Shown piece by piece: positions 46,397-57,541 of a DNA stretch of 64,000 nucleotides (within the stretch, counting starts at the first letter, position 1; each line of letters begins with the position of its first letter). Source of the DNA: Hordeum vulgare subsp. vulgare (taxonomy: Eukaryota; Streptophyta; Magnoliopsida; Poales; Poaceae). The translations under genes and the position numbers were made by a program. Below the pieces are notes generated by a model. That model saw nothing but the letters and a program-made list of their open reading frames with translations. It did not search any database and had not been told where the DNA came from. Location of the stretch: assembly GCF_904849725.1 (NCBI RefSeq), contig NC_058521.1:337574638-337638637 (forward strand). Reading direction: 5' to 3'.

Positions 46397-48320
46397 ACCA
46401 AGCTAGGCCAAAAGCCTAAGCTTGGGGGAGTACGTGTTCTCACCGACTTTACATTCTTGCTTATGCTTTCACTTTGTTAGTCGGTGTTTACACTTAGCCA
46501 CTGTATTATCCGTGCTAGTTTATTTTCGTTTTCTTGTTTTCTTGTTTTGTGTCCTTTTGAGAAAACCCAAAAAGATTTTCCTTTCTTCTTTTGCTTGTTG
46601 GGAGATTTCCCGTGTAAATATTTTTCTTTTTCTTTGGGTCAAGGTAGAAGATATTGGTTACAATGTTTAGTGGCTCTTGCATGCATACCTGTTTAGCTTT
46701 CAAAGAGCCGTATTACTTTGTCTTCTCCTTTGTGTTTGTCTGCAGATTTCAGTTTAGCCCAATGCACGAGCACTCTAATTATTGTTCACATCGTTCGATC
46801 GTGCAAGTGAAAGGCAATAATGATGATATATGATGAAGTGACTGAGACTTGAAAAGCTGGTATGAACTCTATCTATTTTGTTTTTGTAAATATGACTAGC
46901 TTGTCGTCCCACATTCCTCTTTGTTGTGAGAGAAACATGTTTGCAATGACAACTTAGATATCATAGTTTCTGATGCCATGCTTATTTAGCTAGGAGATTT
47001 TAATGGTTTGTCTTGAATGCCAACATAGATTTTGAGATGACTATGATGTAGTATGATAGGATGGTATTCTCCTTTGAATGATTCAAGTGGCTTGACTTGG
47101 CACATGATCATGCATGTAGTTGAAACAAAATCAACATAGCCTCTAAGATGTTCGTGTTCATGGTGATTTATATCATGTTCATGCTTGCACTCCATGTTAG
47201 TCAAACTCATTGCATCTTGATGACTGTTGTCGCTCTCTAGTTGGCCGCTTCCCAGTCTTTTGCTAGCCTTCACTTGTACTAAGCGGAATACTGCTTGTGC
47301 ATCCACTTCCATAAACCCAAAAGTTTTTCCATGAGAGTCCACCATACCTACCTATTTGCGGTATCTACCTGCCGTTCCAAGTAAATTTGCATGTGCCATT
47401 CTCTAAACCTTCAAGAAATAATCTGTTTTGCATGCCCGAATCGCTCATGTGGTGATAGGGGGCTATTTGTATCTTCCATGTTAGGCGTGTTATCCTCGAC
47501 ATGTGTTTAATCACTGTCATTCACGAGAAAGGGGCCGGTAATTGGAATGCCTAGTTCCACGTTTAACTCGAAAACATAACTGTAAAACAAGACTCCCGCC
47601 GGATTGATGTTAGTATGGACGGTACCCGAGGATTCGGCTCGCCGTGGAGTGTGATTGATTGGTGGTGGGGGAGTTAAAACTTTAGTTTTCTGTTTGGGAA
47701 CCGCCTATAGCATGAGTAGCATGGAAGATATTGAGAACTCTTGGTCATTGCGTTGACAATGAAAGCATGCCACCCAAAATAATTATCTCCTTTTTCAAAG
47801 CTTGAGCTCACGCACCTCTGCAAATCAATGCTTCCCTCTGCGAAGGGCCTGTCTATTTATTTTCGTGTTGAGTCATCCTCCTCTTGTATAAGCACCAATT
47901 AGAGAGCACCTCTGTAATTTTTATGCTTTGCTTTTGATTGATATTGAGTACGACTATGACTGTATCTTCGTTGCTATGAATTACAATGTTTAATCTTTGA
48001 AAGTGCTCTGCATTTATGTTTTGCGGTCTCAGAAAGAGCTAGCGATATCCCACCTATTCATATTACTTCATGCTTGTTTTGATTGAATTGTTGGTATCTG
48101 AAACTCATTATTATTTTCTCGCTAGCTGATTATGCCATTGATATTAGTTTACCATGAGACCTTTGTGTCACTTGCTTATGCAATTAACTTGTGATCTTGC
48201 TGAAATTCTGGTTATGAGTTAGACATAGTTGCAACAACAAGATCAAACAGAATTTGTCAAAGTTTTTCTTTCTCTTTCAGTTTGTCAACTGAGTTGCTTG
48301 AGGACAAGCAAGGTTTTAAG
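46397..48320 (+). other. 3' untranslated internal region of the Athila-like element
   Basis: This is about 1.9 kb with no coding sequence. A polypurine-like CTTGGGGGAG lies at 46421, right after the additional ORF. 47560-47700 has scattered GC-rich words. Open frames here are short and not family-like. Confidence 0.65.
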
Positions 48321-48331
48321 ACTGGGGGAGT
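48321..48331 (+). promoter_or_regulatory. 3' polypurine tract
   Basis: ACTGGGGGAGT directly abuts the 3' LTR (TGATACG at 48332); it primes plus-strand synthesis. Confidence 0.85.
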
Positions 48332-50070
48332 TGATACGTCTCCATCGTATCTACTTCTCCAAACTCTTTTGCCCTTGTTTTGGACTCTAATTTGCATGAT
48401 TTGAATGGAACTAACCCGGACTGACGCTGTTTTCAGCAGAATTGCCATGGTGTTGTTTTTGTGAAAATATGAAAGTTCTCGGAACGTCCTGAAAATTTAC
48501 GGAGAATATTTCTGGAAAATATGAAGAATACCTGCCCAAAGATCCACCGGAGGGGACGGGCCAGTGGGCCACAAGCCGTGTAGCCGCCGCCCCCCTGGTG
48601 GCGGCTAGTAAGCTTGTGGGGCCCACGTGGCTCTGTCGCCCCCAATTTCAGCGCTATTTATTCCCTTTCATCCCAGAAAAAATCAAGAGGGAAGATTTCA
48701 TAGCGTTTGCGATACGGAGGCGCCGCCACATCCTGTTCTTCATCTGGAGGGCAGATCTGGAGTCCGTTTTGGGCTCCGGAGAGGGGAAATCCTCGCCATC
48801 ATCATCATCAACCTTCTTCCCTCTCCAATTGCATGAAGCTCTTCATTGTTCGTGAGTAATCTATTCATAGGCTTGCTGGGCGGTGATGACTAGGATGAGA
48901 TCTATCATGTAATCGAGTTAGTTTTGACAGGGATTGATCCCTAGTATCCACTATGTTCTGAGATTGATGTTGCTACTACTTTGCCATGCTTAATGCTTGT
49001 CACTAGGGCCCGAGTGCCATGATTTCAGATCTGAAATTATTATGTTGTCACCAATATACGTGTGTTTTAGATCCGATCTTGCAAATTGTAGTTACCTACT
49101 ATGTGTTATGATCCGGTAAACCCGGAGTGACAATAACCGGAACCACTCCCGGTGATGACCATAGTTTGAGGAGTTCATATTTTCACCAAGTGCTAATGAG
49201 TTGTTCCGGTTCTTTGGTAAAAGGAGAACCTTAATATCCTGTAGTGTCCATTTGGACCCCGCTGCCACGGGAGGGATGGACAATAGATGTCATGCAAGTT
49301 CTTTTCCCTAAGCACGTATGACTACACACGGAATGCATGCCTACATCACATTGACGAACGGGAGCTAGCCACATATCTCTTCGTGTTATAACTGTTGCAT
49401 GATGAATGTCATCCGACGAATCGCCGACCCATTCCCTACGAGTTTGTCCCACTGCTGCTGTTACTACTCTTGTTGTTGCTATTACTTGCTTTCCTCTGCT
49501 GTTGTTACTATTGTTGCTGCTATTGTTACTTGCTACTGCTGCTACTTGCTACCGTTGCTACTTGCTACTGCCGTCACTACTCTTGTTCCTTGCCACTGCT
49601 TCTACTCGTTACACTGCTGCTACCTGCTACAATACTTTTTCTAGCGCCGTTGATGGTAAAGAATATTTCCCGTCCACGGGCAACTTCTGGCGCCATTGAT
49701 ACAACCGTTAGGAATAGTCTGCCTCGTCACCAAATCGTTTCTGACACCGTTTCTATTATACTACTTTGCTGTTGATACCGTGGTTGCAGAAACTAATCTT
49801 TCAGGTGTCGTTGAATCTGACGCTTTCAGCTGCTAATACTTGACAATATTCTTTCACCTCCCGTCGCGTGAACCAACAAATTTGGGTTGAATACTCTACC
49901 TCGAAAACTGCCTCGATCCCACGCGCTGGTGGGCCATTGCAAGACAATTTCTAATTGTTGAGAAATTGGGAGCAGCTATTTTCTGGCTCCGTTGCCATGG
50001 AGGCATCAAGTCAAGAATAGTTGCACGTCAACAACATTTTTCCGGCACCAGTTGCCTGGGACTACTAACA
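48332..50070 (+). mobile_element. 3' LTR of the Athila-like element
   Basis: It is 1,739 bp and pairs with 39189-40914. It ends CTAACA just before the duplicated ATACC. The trinucleotide tract at 49449-49625 differs slightly in length from its partner. Confidence 0.92.
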
Positions 50071-53000
50071 ATACCTTTTGAAATGAGATTGCCGTGTCCC
50101 CTGTAGTTCACAGATTACTACAACTCCAGTTGCAGGTAAAGGTAAGGTGATATTAATACGTGAGCGCGATGATTGTGCTATTGGAGTTTCTTCTTCTTCA
50201 TCATCGATCTAGGTTGGGTTCCAGGCCGACAGTCTGGGATAGCAAGGATGAACAACGTTCTTTTATCATTTGTTTTCATTCATAGTCAGATCCTGCTCTT
50301 CTACTTGGTGATTGAATATGTTGATGTAATGAGGTGATCTCTTGTAGCTTGTGGCAAGTTTAAGCCAATTCCATATACTCATATCTTTTGTACATGTACT
50401 TGTAACGATATCTATTCTTATGAAACGAGGAGATGCGCTTCTATCCATATCGAGTCCATCGTGCCAAAATGAGGATAGGTCACATCTTGGGCGTTGCAAG
50501 TTGGTAGGAGAGCAGTACCGACCTAGGAGCCCCCTTGATTGATCGAACTTGGCCAAGTCGTGTCTAGTGAAAAACTACTTTGAGTCTAGTTATATATCGG
50601 AGAGTAGGATTCATTTTCCCCCTCTTCTATGCTCTGGTGAGGAATCTTAACATAATAATTGTAATTCTACTCCTCTTCTCACTCATTTTTTAGGATCACA
50701 TGGGTAGTTTGGAATCTATATAATGTCGATGTGACGGAGTTCTTTCTGGGTGCCTCCTGTGTGACTTGATTTCTTCCGGGGAGTTGACCTCCAGCAGATT
50801 CTTGAGCACATCGTTATCATTCATATTTCTTAGTATCGTAGGATGGAGGATGTTCAAAATTGCTTCAATACTAGTAGTGGCGAGAGGAGTCCGGCATCCC
50901 CAGTATTGGTGGAGAGCGTCTAGATGTACTGCTATACTTGGTATCATCATGATTATGAGGGTCTGAAGTAGTTGAATTTCCAAGATCTCTGGTTGTGTGT
51001 TGATAGATGTGATACACTGGATGGGTTAGTGTTATTGCTAGGAGTTGTGTGATGGATTTTAGTCCTTGTACCTGTGGACCCGATTGCATGATCAGAAATT
51101 TCGGGAGTTCTTAGGTGGGAATTCAAGTAGTTACTTACAGGACAATCTTCCAACATATGCATGATGTTAGGTTTGGGTTCGAGATCTAGTGGAATACCAC
51201 GAAAATATCGGATGAAATATCTGTCATGAATTTGTGCCGACTTGTTTTGTAAGCCTCGACCTTTGTTTTGTTGGAGTATGGTAATTTGAGTTGCTTCAAT
51301 GTCAAGTGGTGATTTCATATCTTTTGTAAGTGGCGTTCTTTTATTTCTGTGAGAGTGCTATTCTTTTGCTCAATGAATTTGTCTTATCAACTCTTTTCAA
51401 CCGGAGTCAACTTGTCAACTATTTTCGACCGAGTGTGCTTCTCTTCAAGTCAATTCTATCCTTTTCAATATTTGCAAGACCATCTCTCATTTCTTTCCGG
51501 AGTTCGTCTCATATATCCCAAGTTGTCTTTGTTTTCCCCACCCTCCCACCCTTTTCTTCAATGATTCATTTATCATCCAAGATCCTTTCATTTCATTCAT
51601 GCTTCTGCTTTCTTGTCTCTCAATTATTTCGATGTTCCCGACCTCATGAAGTTTTCAGTTATACCGATGCAGTATCTCTCTTTTTGAGCAATCTTTTCGA
51701 CGGTGTTTCTTTTGAGTGGGCCCATAACCCACAGGTTTTCCCAGGATCTTTTGGGGCTAATCTTATTTTTTTCTGGAACTCTCTAATTCTTTTTAAATAT
51801 GATGTAAAAATGAATTCCATCAGTCATATCCCTTCCTCAAGGTCAATCTGAATTATCTCATCATTGGCTCAACTTTTCATATTCTTATTCCGGAGTGTCT
51901 TAGTTATTCTTGGTGGTGTTCTCCTCATCATTTTCAGCTTGGAAGACCGAAGGAGTGTTTATCTCAAATCTTGTCCATTCTTTTGAAGATTGTCATCTCA
52001 GCCCGTGATATCTTCTCACTTGTTGTCAATCATGAGTAATTCTTTTCATATCTAGCCGGTGCATTTTGGAGTTGATTTCTATTCTCGATCCTCCGAAGGA
52101 CATCATTTTTGTAGATTTCTTCGCTCTCAGCTTTTAGCTTTCAATCTCAAATTGTTCTCAATTGTTGTCTCTTTGTTTGTATCTCAGTTACTCTAGTGCC
52201 TTGTTCAAGTTTCTCTCAAGTGGATCATGATCTCTTCATCTTCATGTGTCTCCATGCATTCTTGGCATCCCTTTGATTTGAAATTATTATCGGTGGTTCT
52301 TTCAAGACTTTTTCAGTTTGTGGTCCATCTATCTCCAATCTTTTTCAAGAAGAATAAGTGGTATGCTAAATCCGTTGCTTGTCATCAATTCAACTTGATG
52401 AAGGATGAGCATAACATAATTCTTATTCTTGTTCATCACGGTGTGATTTCAATTCTTCTCCCGGAGTGCTTCAGGATATCAATTCCTTATCCCAATTGTT
52501 CTTATATTATCTTTTCTGGAATTCCAAGTTTTCTCAAGTATCTCTTCGTGAAGCTTTATCCAAATCTTGCAAGGCCTTGAATCTTATTCTTTCATCCTTT
52601 CATTCTCGTGTTCTTCAAGTAGTTTTCATAGTGGTTTTTCAAGGTTACAATTTATTCTCAATTGTTCCCTGGGATTCTTGTTGGAGAACCTCAAGTATTC
52701 ATTCTCTTGCATTTCTACGTGCAATTCTTATTCCTTTATCCTTTGAGGTGTTTTATACAATTCTTGATTTATGAGGAGTCTCAAAGTGAATTTATTTCAA
52801 GAATGAGATAATTAAGCCCACCACTTCCTTCAATCATGAGATATTTCAACCCATGATTTCTTCATTGAGCTATCTTGGTTTAGACTTCACCTAAGTATTT
52901 CAGGTATTGTGGTGCTTCTCTTGATCCAAGTTCTTAACGTATCCTCTTGGTGAAAGAAGTTGTGCATATCTTGTTGCACCCAAGCAATCCCTATTCCGTT

Positions 53001-53585
53001 AGTGGTTGGTTGACAACTCATTAATTGAGATGGTTTTCATAAGTCCACAACATGCTTCTTCTTTCGTTGTTCGCTTTCCAATAACCGCGTTCAATTGTTC
53101 TTAAAAGGATGCTTGCAAAATTCAATTGTGGTAGTAGTTGTCATTTTCTTCTTCATTCCAACTTTCCAATGATCTAGTTTCTATTATTTTGTTTTGGAGT
53201 TGTTGTGATGTTGCTATCTTTTAACCATTATCTAGTTTTTTCAAGATCGTGTCCTTCCCTTTCTTATTCATTTAACAGGAGTGTTGTGTATTCTTTCATG
53301 TTCTTTCCTTTCTTATCAATTTAGTTGGTTTGTTGTGAATACTATCAAGATCTTTCCATATTATCAATTTTTTGTCCTCAATTCCCTATTTAAGTGCTGC
53401 CGAAATTTTGTGTGAATTCTTGCTTGTTTCTCATATCATTCTTCATCTCTTCACAACCTTCAAGGATCGTTGGTTTCACTCGTTTGTCAAAGAAGTGACT
53501 AAGTTTTACCTAACGCTCTTTCTCATCATATTCCCCTTTCATTCTTAGAACTCAGGGCGAGATCTCTTGTTAGTGTATGAGAGTT
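50071..53585 (+). mobile_element. Large-LTR retroelement, third segment (non-coding)
   Basis: 39188 joins 50076 once the Athila-like insertion and its ATACC are removed. 50076-50700 reads like LTR or leader sequence. From about 51320 to 53560 the plus strand is strikingly pyrimidine-rich, full of 'ttctc', 'tcaag' and 'cttttc' words, with no credible ORF. The open frames at 51330-51851 and 52227-52774 are phenylalanine/serine-rich by-products. A non-coding internal domain is typical of LARD-type elements. Confidence 0.55.
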
Positions 53586-55279
53586 GTAACAGCCAGAGAC
53601 CGACGCTCCTAAAGATTGCCCTTTTATTCTGTTGCCACTTTGGGATTAGATTGTTTGTCGCATTCATCATCGCATCATCCGTATTGCATCGGCACTCCAT
53701 TGTCGTCAGTTTTCAAAACTTGCATATGTTATTAGTTGTCTGTTCTTTCTGTTTTTGTCATTGACCGTTTTGAGACCAAACACACACGCACGTGCCCGCG
53801 ACATCATTTAAATCTTGGTTTTAAAGGTGTGAATAAAACATTCCCGGATTGGGTTGAAACTTGGCGTGCGGTGTGTTTTTCATGTAGGTAGGCCGCCTGC
53901 CAAATTTCGTCTCAATTGGAGTTCATTTGATACCCGAATCGTTAAGCCTATAGCGACACTATAGCCACTCAAACGTCGGAAGTTTTCTGTATTTTAAAAC
54001 CTGATGCCGCGTTGCCCGTTTTCCATCTCATCTCTGCCTAGCCCCACTGCAAAGTGCACCGACCTGCGTGCAGACTAGTCCAAAAACCTCTCGGAACCTG
54101 AATCATACGATCGTGACCGTTGGGTCAGCACCAACCCTGTTTTACCACAAACCGTCATCGGTTTGTCCATTGAACCCCTAACCCATTTAACCGCGACCGT
54201 TCGATTATGATCGGAAGGTCCTGAGATAGTTTATTTTCCATATATATTGACCACCATATACCAATTTTAGATGAAACCGTAGCTGTTGTCCAATTCATTT
54301 TTGTTTCCCTCTGCACCTCCACCCAGTCCTGGCTCTCCCTCGGTCACCTCGTCTCTCCCGACCGCGCCGCCACTGCCTAGAAACCCATGCAGCCAACCTC
54401 CTCCCGATCCCCTCCTTGTTCCCCTCCTCGATCCGAGATCCCCAACACCCGGAGCAGACCGAGCGCAGGCCTCGATCCCGTCGCCCGGTGGACACCGCTG
54501 CATCCAGTACGCCAGCGACCGGAGTCGCGTCGCCTTGTGGCCACCAGAACGGTCGCCCCGAGCACTGCCAGCCTGGGCCCCGTCTCTTTGCGCGAGCTCT
54601 CTCCAGGAGCGAACGTTCCATCGCCGCCTTGCAAGCTAGCCGGCCTGCGTCTGCCCGTTCATGCCGAGCCGGCGAGATGCCCAAGAACCCGACACGGCAT
54701 GGACCAGCAACGCTGCCGCCGGCCATATCCCCGAGCTGCCTCCTCTCATCTGCCAGCGATAGGCTGCTGATGCCCCGCCATGGGCCTCGTGGCCTCGTCC
54801 CTGATCTCTCGCAGCGGAAGATCCCGGGGAGACTGAGGCCCCAGAGCCCAAGTGTCATCATCCCTTTGCTCACCGTTGTGCCACCTCCAGCAAGTGCATC
54901 TGCCCTCTGCTCGACATGGTCTGGAAGTGCCCCTATTGATGCTGACTTTGGTAGGTCCTTTGGCTGCTACACAATTTCTTGTTGTTTCGGTCTTCGTCTT
55001 TGCCAGCACCTGTTGCACAATCTAGCACCCGACCGTCCCCTCGTGGTTCTTTATGTTGTACGGTTGTCCCGAGGAGTACGCCGATGACCGACGTCCAGAC
55101 CACCATATTTGATGGATGGAAGACCCAAGACCGTGTGTGCCACTACCATCGTTGTGTACAACTACTTCCACGACAATCCATGTACATCTACACCGCAACG
55201 AGTCGATCTGGTCCGAAACGCACGCTTCAAAGGTATGACCATGGAGACGATGCCCGTGGACCGAGTGCATGTGATGTAT
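53586..55279 (+). mobile_element. Third, partial copy of the large-LTR duplication unit
   Basis: It aligns with about 20714-22390 and 35484-37190, starting in mid-unit (just after the TATA and leader start) and ending where CACTA-2 is inserted. It could be the remnant of the 3' LTR, with its beginning deleted, or an unrelated copy. The GC-rich frames on both strands (for example 54295-54873) are not conserved in the other two copies. Confidence 0.75.
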
Positions 55280-55720
55280 TACTACTGGAATTCATAAATT
55301 TGCCGTGAGCCTGGCCTTTGCCGTCTGCTGACACGTGTCAAAGGTACTCTTTGCCGTCAGCTGTTGCAGTGGTGACGACAAAGAGGTGTCTGATGGCAAA
55401 GGTTTATTTTGCCGTCGCCCACCTCTTTGCCGTCCGCTAGTGGACGGCAAAGAATATCTATGCGTACGACAAAGGACGGGCGGACGGTAAAGCCCCCACC
55501 CCCACCCACCCAAACAGCCGAAACCCACCACCCACCCACCCCTCTCCTTTGCCGTCTTCCTGGGGGGTCCTTTGCCATCTGCCTGGGGGCATGACGGACG
55601 GCAAAGGGGACGGCGGTTGCCCCCACCCGATGCCTCCCCACCCCACCCCTTTGCCGTCTGCCTGGGGGTCCTTTGTCGTATGCGTGGGGGCACGACGGAC
55701 GGCAAAGGGGCGGCCCACCA
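55280..55720 (+). repeat. 5' subterminal repeats of CACTA-2
   Basis: At least ten copies of 'tttgccgtc(t/c)gc' or its inverse 'gacggcaaag' lie within 440 bp. By analogy with En/Spm they are TNPA binding sites. Open frames on both strands here come from repeated GC-rich units. Confidence 0.8.
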
Positions 55721-55779
55721 ACCACCATCAGGCCAACCCCCTCCTCCCACGTAGCCCCAGGCCCCTGCTCGAATCCACC

Positions 55780-56075
55780 CGGCGCCCGACGTCCCTCTCG
55801 CGCCGCCCCGACGTCCCTCCCCTCACTGCGCCGCCCCGACGTCCCCCGGTGCAGCCCCCTGCACCACCCGCCCCCGGTGCAACCCCCTGCGCCCCCCTCT
55901 CCTCACTCGCCGTCGGCCCCCTGCGCCCCTCTCCTCACTCGCAGCCGCCCCCCCTACGCTCCCTCTCCTCACTCGCCGCCGGCCCCCTGCACCGCCCCCC
56001 TGCGCCACCCCCTCTCCTCACTCGCCGCCGGCCCCCTGCGCCCCCTCCCCTCACCGGCCGTCCCCATCTCCGGTA
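55780..56075 (+). repeat. C-rich tandem repeat
   Basis: Units built on 'ctcctcactcgccgccggc' followed by 'cccctgcgcc', about 28-30 bp, repeat with variation. G is rare on this strand outside CG pairs. It is equivalent in place to 2985-3425 of CACTA-1. Confidence 0.8.
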
Positions 56076-56224
56076 AGAATATTTTTTAAAATTTGATAGT
56101 TATTCGTTTTCTATTTTTTCGGTTATATTAGATAGTTATATTATTAGGTACTAAATAGAAAAAATAACTTAGAGGATAGTTATTTTAGGTAGATTAAATA
56201 TATAGAAAAAATAGATTGAAAATA

Positions 56225-56461
56225 AAAAACTTAGAAGATAATAATAGAAGAACAAAACTAGAAGAAAAAAGAAGAAGAAGAAGAAGAAGAAAGAGGAGAG
56301 GAGGAGAAAGAGAAAAGAAAGAAGAAAAAGAAGAAGAGGAGGAGGAGGAGAAAAAAGAAGAAGAAGAATAATAATAATAAGAAGATGATCAAGAAGAAGA
56401 AGAAGAAGAAGAAGAAGAAGAATAAGAAGAGAAAGGAAAAGAAGAAAGGAGAGGAAAAAGG
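56225..56461. repeat. (GAA/GAG)n purine tract
   Basis: Almost 240 bp of A and G on the plus strand with hardly any pyrimidines. It yields leucine/serine/phenylalanine-only frames on the minus strand that are not genes. Confidence 0.9.
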
Positions 56462-56775
56462 AACCCCGGCACCCCGGCACTGACCCTCAACCCCGACCCC
56501 TGACGCCCGACGCCACTGACCCTCGACCCCCGACGCCACTGACCATCGACCCCCGACCCTCGATCCCCGATGCTCGACGCCACTGACCCTCGACCCCCGA
56601 CCCCCGATACCTATTCGGCCTCTTGTTGACCGAAAAGACCCCAACCCCCGACGCCAGTGATCCTCGACCCCCGACGAGACTGACCCCTGACCACCGATGC
56701 AACTACCCCCGACGCCGACGACACCCGATACCACCGACCCTCGACGCCACTAAGCCCCGACCCCCGACACCTCTT
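56462..56775 (+). repeat. Minisatellite 'cgacgccactgaccctcgac'
   Basis: Degenerate units of about 20 to 30 bp ('ccccgac' plus 'gccactgaccctcga') repeat at least ten times. It lies between the purine tract and the TNP2 leader. Confidence 0.85.
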
Positions 56776-57541
56776 TGCCTACTGTTGAATGAGAAGGTGC
56801 ATTTCGGCCTTCTAGAGGCCGACGGGGGTCATAGTTTTGTAAATTATGAGTTAGGCCACATATTTTCCGATTATGTTAATTATAAAACATCGTATTTGTG
56901 TTGATCGTGTGAATTTCAATGTGCAGTTGTTCGACGACCTCCACGTGCGTTGGACGAGCTCCGCCCTTGCGTTTGTTGGTGAGCACAAATGACTTCTCCT
57001 ACTACCCCCTTAATTTGCTCTATCCCGGTCTTCATGCCGATCAAACTTGCTAGCTATAGGTTTCTTCCATCATGAGTATGCGTGACCAGTATGCGTCTCC
57101 CGTTCGAAAGGGCAACATCTATAAATATGCATTTCTTTTCATATTTATAACTGCCATCCTTTCGAATTGTCCAACATTATCCATGGACAGCCCGAGTATG
57201 TGTAGATTGGGTTCGTTTTCCCATATGCTGTGCTCTGGATCCGATGCAGAATTTGTCAGTGCCTCCCTGTTGTTCTCCGGGTACACATCCTCTCTGCTTA
57301 TTGCCGAAACGTGTATCAGGAGAACAACGGGGAGGTGCTGCCGAAATTCTGCGTCGCATCTGGAGCAGAGCATGGGAAAACGAACCCAATCTACACATAC
57401 TCGTGTGGGATTAGGACCTATCTTTACCTATTAGCGTGTAGGTTGCATGGATGTAATAAAACTGACAAACTTGATTAGCGTATGAATGTAGATGGTGAAT
57501 TATATATTTATTTCTTGTGCCCCGATAGGTAGCTAGGCAAC
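56776..57541 (+). other. CACTA-2 TNP2 leader region
   Basis: It aligns with 9845-10335 of CACTA-1 from about 57090. It contains the inverted pair 'agtatgtgtagattgggttcg' (57196) and 'cgaacccaatctacacatact' (57380), two ~20-base arms around a ~165-bp loop. No coding sequence before the TNP2 start. Confidence 0.6.

Larger units (their letters stand above)
39189..50070 (+). mobile_element. Complete Athila-like Ty3-gypsy retrotransposon, pol-deleted
   Basis: LTRs lie at 39189-40914 and 48332-50070 and differ by roughly 5% by eye. The 5-bp target duplication ATACC flanks the element (39184-39188 and 50071-50075). It has an intact tRNA-Asp primer site at 40924 and a polypurine tract at 48321-48331. 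Gene order is gag (broken), protease, a duplicated protease tail, then an additional ORF before the 3' LTR. Reverse transcriptase, RNase H and integrase are absent. An extra ORF between pol and the 3' LTR is the hallmark of the Athila lineage. The LTR opening (TGATACGTCTCCATCG) belongs to one of the most abundant Triticeae families. Confidence 0.93.

Noticed and set aside
42063..48320. Reverse transcriptase, RNase H or integrase domains
   Set aside because: I looked for the catalytic motifs (for example Y-x-D-D and the zinc-finger integrase pattern) in readable frames and found none; the pol region is missing.
51330..52774. Several 100-170-codon frames rich in Phe, Leu and Ser
   Set aside because: They follow from the pyrimidine-rich composition of this stretch; no motif or conserved start.
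54295..54873. 192-codon arginine/glycine-rich minus-strand frame
   Set aside because: It is not conserved in the two sister copies at 21300-22000 and 36150-36800, where the frame is broken at different places.
56169..56734. Minus-strand frames of nearly pure leucine, phenylalanine and serine
   Set aside because: By-product of the purine tract and the adjacent minisatellite.
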